Shown in pieces: positions 1 to 7,889 of a stretch of DNA of 55,052 nt; the stretch's first letter is position 1; every line of letters starts with the position of its first letter. The stretch covers positions 1 through 55,052 of the forward strand of contig NZ_JARZHG010000058.1 in NCBI RefSeq assembly GCF_029946505.1, read 5' to 3'. Position numbers and translations under genes: made by a program. The notes under the pieces were generated by a model. The model was given only the letters and a program-made list of their open reading frames with translations. It did no database searches and had not been told where the DNA came from. The DNA is from Polyangium sp. y55x31. GTDB taxonomy: Bacteria; Myxococcota_A; Polyangia; Polyangiales; Polyangiaceae.

Positions 1-56
1 CAGCCAAGACCACTTCACCTGGCAACGCCGTCTTTGGTCTTGCCACCGGCCTGTGG

Positions 57-160
57 GAAGAACTGCGCATCGCGCAGTTCTTCCCCAAAAGGTCCAGCGC
101 TTGCGCTGGTTCGGGTCGAGGGGCGAACAGCCCCCGCGGGGTCCGGGGCGGCGCCCCGGC
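57..160 (+). repeat. Multi-hairpin intergenic repeat, copy 1
   Basis: A chain of short palindromes: a variable 27-nt hairpin at 57-83 (GAAGAACTGCG paired with CGCAGTTCTTC), then CCAGCGC-TT-GCGCTGG, then a GGGGCGAACAGCCCC-type stem, then CCGGGGCGGCGCCCCGG. The same order of modules occurs at 9614-9764 and 23292-23484. The last hairpin lies about 33 bp beyond the stop codon of the minus-strand UbiB gene, so it could terminate that transcript. The hairpins are visible; a terminator or structured-RNA role is inferred. Confidence 0.7.
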
Positions 161-192
161 GCGGCGGCTTGCGATGAGACCAATGCTCAGCT

Positions 193-1479
193 TCAGGCGA
201 GCCCTGCCTCCCGCAGGAACGCCTCCTCCACGGCCGCGTAATCGATCGCCACGTCGAGGCGGGCGAGGACCGAATAGAAGCCGAACTGCAGCCGGTTCAT
301 GAAGAGCATGCCGGGCGGGAGCTGCACGAAATTGCCGTCCTTCTTGAGCAGCACCTCGTTTTTCATGTCCCGGATGCCGTCGACCAAGCTCGCCGCGTAC
401 GACCGCGTGATGCGGAACGGCGAGGCGAAGATCGGCTCGAAGCAGCGCCGCGAGTACGCGACCGCCATTCGCTCGTAGACCCCGCCCTCGGTGAGGAGGA
501 TCTTCGCGGCGATCTCGCCGAAGGCCGGTTCGTCGCGGCGCAATGCGGCGAGGTGGAGCTCCCGCGCGAGCGTGAGCCGATCTCCCTCGATGGGCTGCAC
601 GCAGCCGAAATCGAGGAAGATGATCGAGCCGTCGTCCTGGAAGAGGTAATTGCCGGGGTGCGGGTCGGCGTTGAACATGCCGCCGACGAGGTTGCCCTTG
701 AAGACGAACCGCCAGAGCGTGTCGGCGTATTTCTCCCGGATTGCGAGGTCCGCCTCGCAGGCCTCTTCCAGGGTTTTTCCCCGCACGAGCTCGCTCGTGA
801 GCACGCGCTTGCTCGACCGCTCGGTGATGACCTCCGGAATGCGGATCGCCGGGTCGTCGCGGTGCAGCGCCGTGAACGCCCGCTGCCTCCGGGCTTCGAG
901 CTCGTAATCGAGCTCCTCGGTGAAGCGCGCCCGCAGCTCGGCGAGCACGGCCTTCGGTTCGAGGCGCTTCGGCCCGAGCATGGCGACCATGCCGCCGAGG
1001 GCGTCGGCATTCTCGAGGTCGCTCTCGACGGCCTTCTCGATGCCGGGGTGCTGCACCTTCACGGCGACCTCGCGGCCGCTTTCGAGCCGCGCGCGATGCA
1101 CCTGGCCGATCGAGGCGCTCGCGAACGGCTGCTCGTCCCATTCGGCGAAGAGCGCGTCGATCGGCGCCCCGAGCTCCTCCTCGACCCGGGCGCGGATGGC
1201 CGCTGGGGACGAGGTCGGCGCCGCATTGCGCAGCTTGCGCATGGCCGTCTCGTAGGCCTCGCGTTGCGCCTCGGGGACCATGCCGTCGACGTAGCTCGCC
1301 ATCTGGCCGGCTTTCGCGGCGAGCCCGCGCAACGTGCCGAGCATCTCCGCGGCCTTGTTCGCGGCCGTGTCCGCCGCCGACGTGCCGCGGATCAGGCTCG
1401 CGCCCGTGCGCGCCCCGACCGCGGCCAGCCGCGCGAGCCTTCCGAGGCGTCCTTCCGGGATCTTGCGTTCGTCGGTCAT
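193..1479 (-). CDS. ABC1/UbiB-family atypical kinase
   Basis: A 428-aa member of the ABC1/ADCK/UbiB atypical kinase family, whose members support ubiquinone and isoprenoid-lipid homeostasis. The KxGQ signature is at residues 56-59 (KAGQ). The nucleotide-binding region has VAVKVQHPG near 138. Catalytic and metal-binding motifs ADPHPGN (near 270) and FLDFG (near 290) are intact, so it is probably active. The usual C-terminal membrane anchor of UbiB is not obvious. The start is an ATG and no longer in-frame candidate is better. The LOG-family gene lies 34 bp upstream on the same strand, so the two may be co-transcribed. Substrate is unknown; family assignment is firm. Confidence 0.9.
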   Translation of the reverse strand: MTDERKIPEGRLGRLARLAAVGARTGASLIRGTSAADTAANKAAEMLGTLRGLAAKAGQMASYVDGMVPEAQREAYETAMRKLRNAAPTSSPAAIRARVEEELGAPIDALFAEWDEQPFASASIGQVHRARLESGREVAVKVQHPGIEKAVESDLENADALGGMVAMLGPKRLEPKAVLAELRARFTEELDYELEARRQRAFTALHRDDPAIRIPEVITERSSKRVLTSELVRGKTLEEACEADLAIREKYADTLWRFVFKGNLVGGMFNADPHPGNYLFQDDGSIIFLDFGCVQPIEGDRLTLARELHLAALRRDEPAFGEIAAKILLTEGGVYERMAVAYSRRCFEPIFASPFRITRSYAASLVDGIRDMKNEVLLKKDGNFVQLPPGMLFMNRLQFGFYSVLARLDVAIDYAAVEEAFLREAGLA

Positions 1480-1513
1480 CGGGGCGGGGATGTGGGGATT
1501 GAGCGGGCTCGGT

Positions 1514-2110
1514 TCAAGGTTTGTCGATCCACCGACCGATATCGGGGATCTGGAGCTTCGAGAGGCGGTCGAGGAGCGCGTCCATCGAATCGGCCGACGC
1601 GCAGAGCGGGCGGTGAATGGGGCGGATGAAGCCCTCGGTCATCGCGTGATCGAGGAACGCGACGAGGTGGTCGTAGTAGCCGCGCACGTTGAGCAGGCCG
1701 ACGGGCTTTTTGTGGTAGTTGAGCTGCGACCAGGTCACGACCTCGAAGACCTCTTCGAGCGTGCCCCAGCCGCCGGGGAGGGCGACGAAGGCGTCGGCCA
1801 TCGAGGCCATCATGGTCTTGCGGGCGTGCATGCTGTCGACGACGAAGAGCTCCGTGAGGCCCTCGTGCGCGAGCTCGCGGGTCTTGAGCTTCTCGGGGAT
1901 GACGCCGTAGACCCTGCCGCCTTTCATGAGCGCGCCTTCGGCGACGGCGCCCATCATGCCGACGCGGCCGCCGCCGTAGACGAGATCGATGCCGCGCTCG
2001 GCGAGGAAAGCGCCGGCCGCGCGGGCGGCGTCGAGGTAATGAGTCCCGACGCCGCCGGAGGACCCGCAGTAGACCGCGACGCGGCGGAAATGGGTGCGCG
2101 TGCTGTTCAT
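1514..2110 (-). CDS. LOG-family nucleoside 5'-monophosphate phosphoribohydrolase
   Basis: A 198-aa protein of the LOG/TIGR00730 family. Characterised members cleave cytokinin riboside or purine nucleotide monophosphates to base plus ribose 5-phosphate; bacterial homologues are often mislabelled lysine decarboxylase. The Rossmann-like core starts with VAVYCGSS at 11-18, followed by a glycine-rich VYGGGRVGMMG stretch (44-54) and the diagnostic PGGWGTLEE at 112-120. The paired Arg-Lys (ARKTM, near 97-100) used for phosphate binding is present. Length matches the family. It sits 34 bp upstream of the UbiB-like gene on the same strand. Confidence 0.9.
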   Translation of the reverse strand: MNSTRTHFRRVAVYCGSSGGVGTHYLDAARAAGAFLAERGIDLVYGGGRVGMMGAVAEGALMKGGRVYGVIPEKLKTRELAHEGLTELFVVDSMHARKTMMASMADAFVALPGGWGTLEEVFEVVTWSQLNYHKKPVGLLNVRGYYDHLVAFLDHAMTEGFIRPIHRPLCASADSMDALLDRLSKLQIPDIGRWIDKP

Positions 2111-2191
2111 GCGCGGAACATAGTCCAGGGCGCCGCGCCTGGCACCCGGAAAATTCGGTAAGAGCGGAAAGTTGATCCGCCTGCCGTTTCG

Positions 2192-3544
2192 TTACGGTCC
2201 GATGTGGGTGGCGCCCGCGCCGTCGACGATGCCCTTCACCCAGCCGGTCAATGCCGTCCCCTCGACGTTGGTGTTGTAATAACCATTGCCGCCGAGGTAG
2301 GTGTGGGTCGTGGAACTCACGAAATAGCTGCTCCACGCGGGCGATTGCTTGAGGAAGCTCTCGCGGATCTCTTCGAGGCCCGCCGCGTATTCGGTGCCGC
2401 TGAGCGACGTCGGGAAGAGGCCGTCGATGTTCTGGCAGTTGTTTTTCCCGTAGCCGTAGAACTGCGAGATCGTGCCATCCTTGTCGGACGAGAGCAGCCC
2501 GAGCGAGGCGTCGGGGTATTTTTCTCCGAGGAGCTTCCATGCATTGGCGAGGCCGCCGCCGTTCGGGAGCGTGCATTCGACGCAGTCGGCGGGCAGCGTG
2601 GCGGGGAAGTTGTAGAGCTCGCGCCAGCGCTGCTGGAGGCAAGGCGTCATGTAGGTGTCGCTCATCGGGGGGCCCGAGTCGTCGATCAGCGCGACGGGCG
2701 TGGGGCAGAAGGCCTGCGCCACGCGATCGTAATTGTAGAAAGCGCCGAATCCGCCCGCGCTCACGCCCGTGAGCAGGACCTCGGTCACGCCCTTGAACGT
2801 GGGGATGATGCGCTTCAGGTAATGGCCGATGTTCGCGTACCCGACGAACTGCTGGCCCTTCGGGGACAGCCCGCCCGGCACGTCGGCGCCCGGGTTGTTG
2901 CCGGCGTGCACGTCGCCCGTGCAATAGGGGACGTAGACGAAGCTCCAGTCCTTCACGGAATTCGCGGCGTCTGCGCTGAAGATGCCGTTTTTCCCGCCGT
3001 TGTTCTTCCAGTTGTCGAAGTTGTTCTGCCCGTAGGAGCTCGGGTTCAAGTTGCACGTCGTGCCGTTGAAGCACGCGCCGCCGCCCTCGAGGAAGATGAC
3101 GAGCTTCGTCGATTCCGGGTTGATGCGGACGCCGAAGCCCGTGGAGCTGCCGTTCCGGCATTTCGCCTCGGGGACCGGCACCCACGTCCATTGCCCGGCC
3201 TGCGCATCCACGGGCTCGCCGTCGAACGGCCCCTCGGGCGCGCACGCGGGCCCGCCACCGCCGGAGCCGCCATTTCCGGAGCCGCCGGCGCCGCCATTTC
3301 CGCCGGCCCCGGCGCCGCCCGCGCCGCCCATTCCGCCGTCCCCGCCCGTGCCGCCCATTCCGCCGGCACTGGCGCCGCCGTCACCGCCGGCGCCGCCTCC
3401 GCCGCCGACCGACGTGCCGCTGCTCGAGCTCGACGTGCTCGTGAAGAGTTGATCGGTATCACCCCCGCCACCGCAGCCAGCCGCGGCGAGGAGCGAGACG
3501 AGGGGAATGGCAAGCGTACCAGGCGAGAATCGAAGCGCTCTCAT
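2192..3544 (-). CDS. Secreted pectinacetylesterase-family lipoprotein
   Basis: A 450-aa putative extracellular lipoprotein of the pectinacetylesterase/Notum family of serine alpha/beta hydrolases, which remove acetyl or acyl esters. The ATG at 3544 was chosen over a longer frame because it opens directly into a lipoprotein signal peptide (MRALRF...LLAAAGCGGG). A low-complexity Gly/Ala/Ser linker of about 70 residues follows, common in myxobacterial surface lipoproteins. The catalytic domain shows LEGGGACFN (oxyanion-hole region) and the nucleophile elbow GVSAGGFG, with paired cysteines. Substrate could be plant pectin or another acylated polysaccharide. The family call is good; the substrate is inference. 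Confidence 0.85.
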   Translation of the reverse strand: MRALRFSPGTLAIPLVSLLAAAGCGGGGDTDQLFTSTSSSSSGTSVGGGGGAGGDGGASAGGMGGTGGDGGMGGAGGAGAGGNGGAGGSGNGGSGGGGPACAPEGPFDGEPVDAQAGQWTWVPVPEAKCRNGSSTGFGVRINPESTKLVIFLEGGGACFNGTTCNLNPSSYGQNNFDNWKNNGGKNGIFSADAANSVKDWSFVYVPYCTGDVHAGNNPGADVPGGLSPKGQQFVGYANIGHYLKRIIPTFKGVTEVLLTGVSAGGFGAFYNYDRVAQAFCPTPVALIDDSGPPMSDTYMTPCLQQRWRELYNFPATLPADCVECTLPNGGGLANAWKLLGEKYPDASLGLLSSDKDGTISQFYGYGKNNCQNIDGLFPTSLSGTEYAAGLEEIRESFLKQSPAWSSYFVSSTTHTYLGGNGYYNTNVEGTALTGWVKGIVDGAGATHIGP

Positions 3545-3719
3545 GGAGACACCGTAAAGGATCGGTCGCGCGCGCTCAACGCGGATCGTGGACGAACCGT
3601 TCGGGTGAAAGATTGGAAGCGGGGGTGGAAATGGTCGGAGGTCGTCGAAGGGCGTGGGGGTGCGAAAGACGTGCCCCTTGACCACGCGCGTCCCTCTTGC
3701 CTATCGTCTCGACCTTCGC

Positions 3720-5426
3720 ATGGCGAACGCGCGCACGCGGGCCGGATCGAACCTTCTCCTCGACGAGCACTGGGAGGCGGGCGACGACCGTTACGTCGAC
3801 GAGGTCCTCTCGCTCACGGCCGGCAAGAAGCTCAAATCTCTCGCCGATCGGTGGATGAAGGACAGCCGTCCCTTCGCGCGCCGCACGCTCGTCGCGTACA
3901 TCGCCGACGGCTGCGACAGGCCGCACCACCGGCCGCTCGTGAAGAGCCTCTTCAAGCTCGCCGAGAAGGCGCACGACGACGAGCTCGTCGGCCACTTCAT
4001 GGTCGCCTTCGACAGGCTCGTCGAGCGCAAGCTCGTGGAGAAGCAGCGCTACGACTGGTCGAGCCGGCAGAGCCTGAAGGTGCGCACGCTCGTGGGCACG
4101 GGCAAACACCCGTCCCGCTTCTGGGGCCGCAACGACAGCGCGCCGCACTTCTCGAAGGCCACGCGCAACTACCTGCGCCGCCGCGTCCTGCGCTACTTCC
4201 GCGACGTCGGGCGCAAGGATCCCGTCCGGTACGGCGAGGCGATCCGCAAGGCGCTCGTGCTCTACCGCGACGATCACCTGGACAAACCGGAGCGCCTGCT
4301 CGACGCCTGGAGCCTGCTCCACGTGCTCTACCACGGCTCGCCCGCGCTCGATCGGCAGGCGGACGGCATCCGCGTGGCGAAGGGCCATTCGCTCGCGGAG
4401 CTCGAGCCCGCGCCGCTCTGGCCCGAGGCGTGGAAGGGCTGCTTCGAGGGCGTGCTCGCGCTCGTGACGACCGCGAAGAGCCGCACGGTGCGCGTGTTCG
4501 CGGTGGAGATGCTCAAGGCGAACTACACGCGCGAGCTCGGCAAGCTCACGATGGCGCGCCTGCGCCCGCTCATCGCGAGCCCGAACGAGGAGGTGCAGAT
4601 CTTCGCGGCGGACCTCCTGCGCACGGCCGAGGGCATCTCGAGCCTCACCGTGGCCGAGTGGCTGGAGCTGCTCCAGATCGACAACCCCACGGCGCTCGGC
4701 TTCCTCTGCGAGGCGATCAAGAAGCACGTCTCGCCGGCGCGGCTCACGCTCGATCAGTGCGTGGACCTCGCGTGCTCGCCGGTCGCGCCCGTCGCCGAGC
4801 TCGGGCTCGACTGGGCCATGACGAAGAAGGCGACCGGGATCAAGACGATCGAGTCGATCCTGCGGCTCGCCTCGGCGCGCGCGCCGCGCGTGCGCGAGGC
4901 CGCGGCGAAGTGGATCGTGTCGATCCTTTCGACCTCCAAGGATGCGCGCATGACGCACGTCCGGGATCTCGTGGACGCGCGGTTCGACGACGTGCGGCGC
5001 GAGGCCCTCCAGCTCTTCGAGCGTGACGTGCGCTTCAAGGACGATCCGGCGCTCTGGTCGGCGCTCGCGGAGAGCCCGTACGACGACGTGCGCGCGTTCC
5101 TGCTCGCGCACCTCGTGCAGCGCGAGAAGGCGCTCGGGCCGGCGACGCTCGAGCGGATCTGGGCGACGACGATCCTCGCGGTGCACCGCGGTTCGAAGCA
5201 GAAGCGCACGGCGCTCTCGCAGATCGCGGCGCGTATCGTGGCGCAACCGGCCGAGGCCGAGTCGCTCGTGGGGCTCTTCGGGTATGCGCTTCGCAGCGTG
5301 CGGCCGCCGGAGCGGCGCGCGGCGCTCGCGGCCGTCTCGCGCGCGGCTTTCCAGGCTCCCGCGCTTCGCAGCGCGATCGGGCGCAAATTGCCGGAGCTTT
5401 CGCTCTTCCAGGAGGAGAGGGCGTGA
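3720..5426 (+). CDS. Retron-associated helical-repeat (ARM/HEAT-like) protein
   Basis: A 568-aa protein made almost wholly of amphipathic helices, with repeated pairs such as VRVFAVEMLKANY, VQIFAADLLR and VREAAAKWIVSIL, as in ARM/HEAT solenoids that act as protein or nucleic-acid scaffolds. The ATG at 3720 is preferred to a GTG at 3654 because the extra 22 residues look like untranslated leader; neither has a strong ribosome site. Its TGA overlaps the GTG of the SWIM gene, so the two are coupled, and the retron RNA and RT follow. The neighbours suggest it is the ARM component of a type XIII-like retron. No catalytic motif is visible. Confidence 0.75.
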   Translation: MANARTRAGSNLLLDEHWEAGDDRYVDEVLSLTAGKKLKSLADRWMKDSRPFARRTLVAYIADGCDRPHHRPLVKSLFKLAEKAHDDELVGHFMVAFDRLVERKLVEKQRYDWSSRQSLKVRTLVGTGKHPSRFWGRNDSAPHFSKATRNYLRRRVLRYFRDVGRKDPVRYGEAIRKALVLYRDDHLDKPERLLDAWSLLHVLYHGSPALDRQADGIRVAKGHSLAELEPAPLWPEAWKGCFEGVLALVTTAKSRTVRVFAVEMLKANYTRELGKLTMARLRPLIASPNEEVQIFAADLLRTAEGISSLTVAEWLELLQIDNPTALGFLCEAIKKHVSPARLTLDQCVDLACSPVAPVAELGLDWAMTKKATGIKTIESILRLASARAPRVREAAAKWIVSILSTSKDARMTHVRDLVDARFDDVRREALQLFERDVRFKDDPALWSALAESPYDDVRAFLLAHLVQREKALGPATLERIWATTILAVHRGSKQKRTALSQIAARIVAQPAEAESLVGLFGYALRSVRPPERRAALAAVSRAAFQAPALRSAIGRKLPELSLFQEERA

Positions 5427-7534
5427 ACGTCGATCTCCGTTATCTGGGCAAGAGCGGCGTGCTCGGGGCGGCGCAGAGCCTGCTCGTGCGTTTTTCCCCG
5501 AACCTCGCGCGGCCGAAGACCTTCTTCGACGCCGAGCTCAAGGACGCGATCCGCTTCCGCGAGGCGATGAGCGCGCTGCACGACGTGGTCGTCGGCGATC
5601 TCAAGTTCCGCAAGAAGGACAAGACCGCGTACCAGGCGTGGAAAAAGGCCGAAGAAGAGCGCGAAGCCGAGATCAAGGCGCAGCTCTTCGATCAGGCCAA
5701 GCGCGCCGAGCTCGCGCGGCTCGCGAAGGAGCCGATCCCGCCGAACCTCGACAGCGACTTCCGCAAGATGCATCGCCTCTACTGGGACGCGCGCGTCAAG
5801 TGGGCGAACGAGCTCGCGCGGAACGATCCGGAGCTTTTCCGCCACCTCGTGCCGTGTGATCCGGTCGTCACCGTCGCGCCCGACGTGGTCTTTTTCGAGT
5901 GTTTTTCCAAGGACGAGTCGAGCTACGGCTGTTTGTCCGTGGACCGCGACTCGTTCGTGGGCTCGCAGGAGGCGGGGCTCGGCACGACGAACGTCGACTA
6001 CTCGATCGCGCTTTACGAGCACTTCCAGACGCTGCGGAGCTACAGGAAGACGCGCCTGTCCGTGGATCCGGCCGGCTTCGACGTGAAGGTCGAGGGCATG
6101 GCGGACTACCGCGAGGAGAAGATCGATCTGCCGCCCTCGTGGCTGCGCGGATTCGGCCAGATCCAGGCCTCGACGTGCTTGCCGAGCCGCCGCGTGGATC
6201 TGCCCGTCGAGGTCGTGTACGCGATCCTCGCGCACTTGAAGCGCCATCGTGAGAAGAGCGGGCCGCGCAGCATCCGGTTCGTGCTCACGCCGGGCAAGGC
6301 GCCGAAGATCATCCTCGATCCGTGGGGGATCGAGATCCTGTCGCGCGGGCCGGTCTACGACGGCGGGCTCGAGATCGGCGGCAGCGGCGCGGGCGGCAAG
6401 CTGGGCCCGTATCGCTCGGCGCCGGCCATGGGCCGCGAGATCACCGAGGAGGTCAAGATCTGGGGCCGGCGGCGGCTCTTCGCGCTCGCGCGCGTCCTGC
6501 CGCTCACGGAGCGCGTCGAGGTGCGGCTGCTCGGCTCGGGTTTGCCGAGCATCTGGATCGCGCACATGGGCGACATGCGGCTCGTGCTCGCGCTGAGCGG
6601 TTGGACCACCAACGATTGGACGAGCGGCTCGGGGCTCGACCTGCTCGCGGGCGCGCACGACCCGGATGCGCGCACGATCCTGCAGGCGGATCGGTTCCTC
6701 CAGAACGAGCAACGCGCGACCTTGCCTGCGATCGCCGCGGCGACGGGTGCGTCCGAGGAGAGCCTCGTGCCCGCGCTGCACACGCTCGCGAAGCGCGGGC
6801 AGCTCATCTACGACCACGCCGATCGCGTGTATCGCTACCGGCAGGTCATGCCCGCCGTGCTGAGCGAGGCGCTCATCGGGCCGGAGCATCCGGAGCTCGT
6901 CGAGGGCCGCGCGATGGCGCGGGGCAATGCCGTGACGATCGATCGGGACGAGCTGCTCTCGGATGGTCGGCGCGCCGTCGTCGGCAAGGCGAAGGGCACG
7001 AGCTGCGAGGCGATCTTCGACGAGGATCTCGCGATCAAGAAGGCGAAGTGCTCGTGCTCGTACTTCTACAAGAGTGGCCTCCGGGCCGGGCCTTGCCGGC
7101 ATTTGCTCGCGCTCAAGATGGTGCTCTCGAGCCGCGCGCTGCCGCAGCCGCCGAAGCCCGAGCCCGCGCCGGAGCCGCCGAAGGCGTCGAAGTGGTCGTC
7201 GGGCGAGAGTTTTCCGATTCCGCGCGTGATCCTCGACGACATTCGTCGGGTGGCGAACCGGAAAAACACCACGGTTTCGCGGGTGCTGGAGGAGGCTTGG
7301 GACGTGGCGATGCCGCGGATTCAGGCGGAGCGATCGTGGACCACGGCGCTCGCGCTCGCGGACGCCACGCTCGCGCGCTCGCTCACGACCCGCAGCCCGG
7401 CGGACGCCGTGGAGGAGCGGCTTGCGCTCCCGCCCGACGTGCTCGCCGAGGTGAAGCGCGTCGCGGATCGGTTCCGCGCCGAGCGCGCATCCGTCCTCTG
7501 TCTGGCCTGGCTTCTGGGTAGGAAGTCGTTGTAG
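5423..7534 (+). CDS. Winged-helix/SWIM zinc-finger protein of the retron (WHSWIM)
   Basis: A 703-aa protein starting at a GTG that overlaps the previous TGA, behind a strong ribosome site (AGGAGGAG). A winged-helix-like segment lies near 418-475 (LPAIAAATGASEESLV... GQLIYDHADRVYRYR). A SWIM zinc finger follows with C543, C545, C558 and H560 (CxC-x12-CxH), a fold used for DNA or protein binding. A tail after about 595 carries a short helix-turn-helix-like stretch. The stop codon lies 32 bp before the retron a1 repeat. Gene order ARM, WHSWIM, msr-msd, RT is what I recall for retron type XIII. It may be the effector or a regulator; its biochemical role is not known to me. Confidence 0.78.
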   Translation: MNVDLRYLGKSGVLGAAQSLLVRFSPNLARPKTFFDAELKDAIRFREAMSALHDVVVGDLKFRKKDKTAYQAWKKAEEEREAEIKAQLFDQAKRAELARLAKEPIPPNLDSDFRKMHRLYWDARVKWANELARNDPELFRHLVPCDPVVTVAPDVVFFECFSKDESSYGCLSVDRDSFVGSQEAGLGTTNVDYSIALYEHFQTLRSYRKTRLSVDPAGFDVKVEGMADYREEKIDLPPSWLRGFGQIQASTCLPSRRVDLPVEVVYAILAHLKRHREKSGPRSIRFVLTPGKAPKIILDPWGIEILSRGPVYDGGLEIGGSGAGGKLGPYRSAPAMGREITEEVKIWGRRRLFALARVLPLTERVEVRLLGSGLPSIWIAHMGDMRLVLALSGWTTNDWTSGSGLDLLAGAHDPDARTILQADRFLQNEQRATLPAIAAATGASEESLVPALHTLAKRGQLIYDHADRVYRYRQVMPAVLSEALIGPEHPELVEGRAMARGNAVTIDRDELLSDGRRAVVGKAKGTSCEAIFDEDLAIKKAKCSCSYFYKSGLRAGPCRHLLALKMVLSSRALPQPPKPEPAPEPPKASKWSSGESFPIPRVILDDIRRVANRKNTTVSRVLEEAWDVAMPRIQAERSWTTALALADATLARSLTTRSPADAVEERLALPPDVLAEVKRVADRFRAERASVLCLAWLLGRKSL

Positions 7535-7566
7535 GAATGGTCTTGTCGTCTCGTTCGACGCGCTCG

Positions 7567-7807
7567 CGTCCAGCCTTGCAAGGAGGTCCGTCCGCCCGAG
7601 CCCACCATGCTGCGGCGTTCCGCCGTGGCGGAGTTCGTTCCCCCATGCGTCCCCGCGCCCGATGTTCTTTTGGCCCTAAAGCCCCCTACCAGCATCCACT
7701 CAGCGGACCCATGGGTCTGGATGCCGGTAGGGGGCCTAGGGCCTCGGTGATCGGACGTGGTCCTAGGCGAGTAGTCGGGCGGACGGGCTTCCTTGGAGGG
7801 CTGGACG
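7567..7807 (+). ncRNA. Retron msr-msd noncoding RNA / msDNA template
   Basis: The 355-bp gap between the WHSWIM and RT genes holds a complete retron RNA design. Repeat a1 (7567-7598) and repeat a2 (7776-7807) are inverted repeats pairing over 28 of 32 positions. G7600, in the AGC context just inside a1, is a good candidate for the branching guanosine. The msr part (about 7600-7665) has CGGCG-TTC-CGCCG at 7613-7625 and a second CCGCC-GT-GGCGG stem. The msd part carries a long hairpin at 7672-7743. Reverse transcription should start next to a2 near 7775 and run toward msr, giving msDNA of roughly 105-115 nt. Ends are estimates. Confidence 0.85.
7672..7743 (+). repeat. msd long hairpin
   Basis: GGCCCTA (7672-7678) pairs with TAGGGCC (7737-7743). 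GCCCCCTACC (7681-7690) pairs with GGTAGGGGGC (7726-7735), and GCATCCA (7692-7698) with TGGATGC (7718-7724). A terminal GACCC-AT-GGGTC hairpin caps the loop. Small bulges (AA at 7679-7680, C at 7736) and one A/C mismatch interrupt it. A long, nearly perfect stem is typical of msDNA in known retrons. Confidence 0.9.
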
Positions 7808-7889
7808 GCGCGTCGAACGGTGCATCAAGGATCGCTCGCCCGAGCTTTCGGGCGACGCGCGTCGCAACCTCGATCTAACGGGAGTTGCC

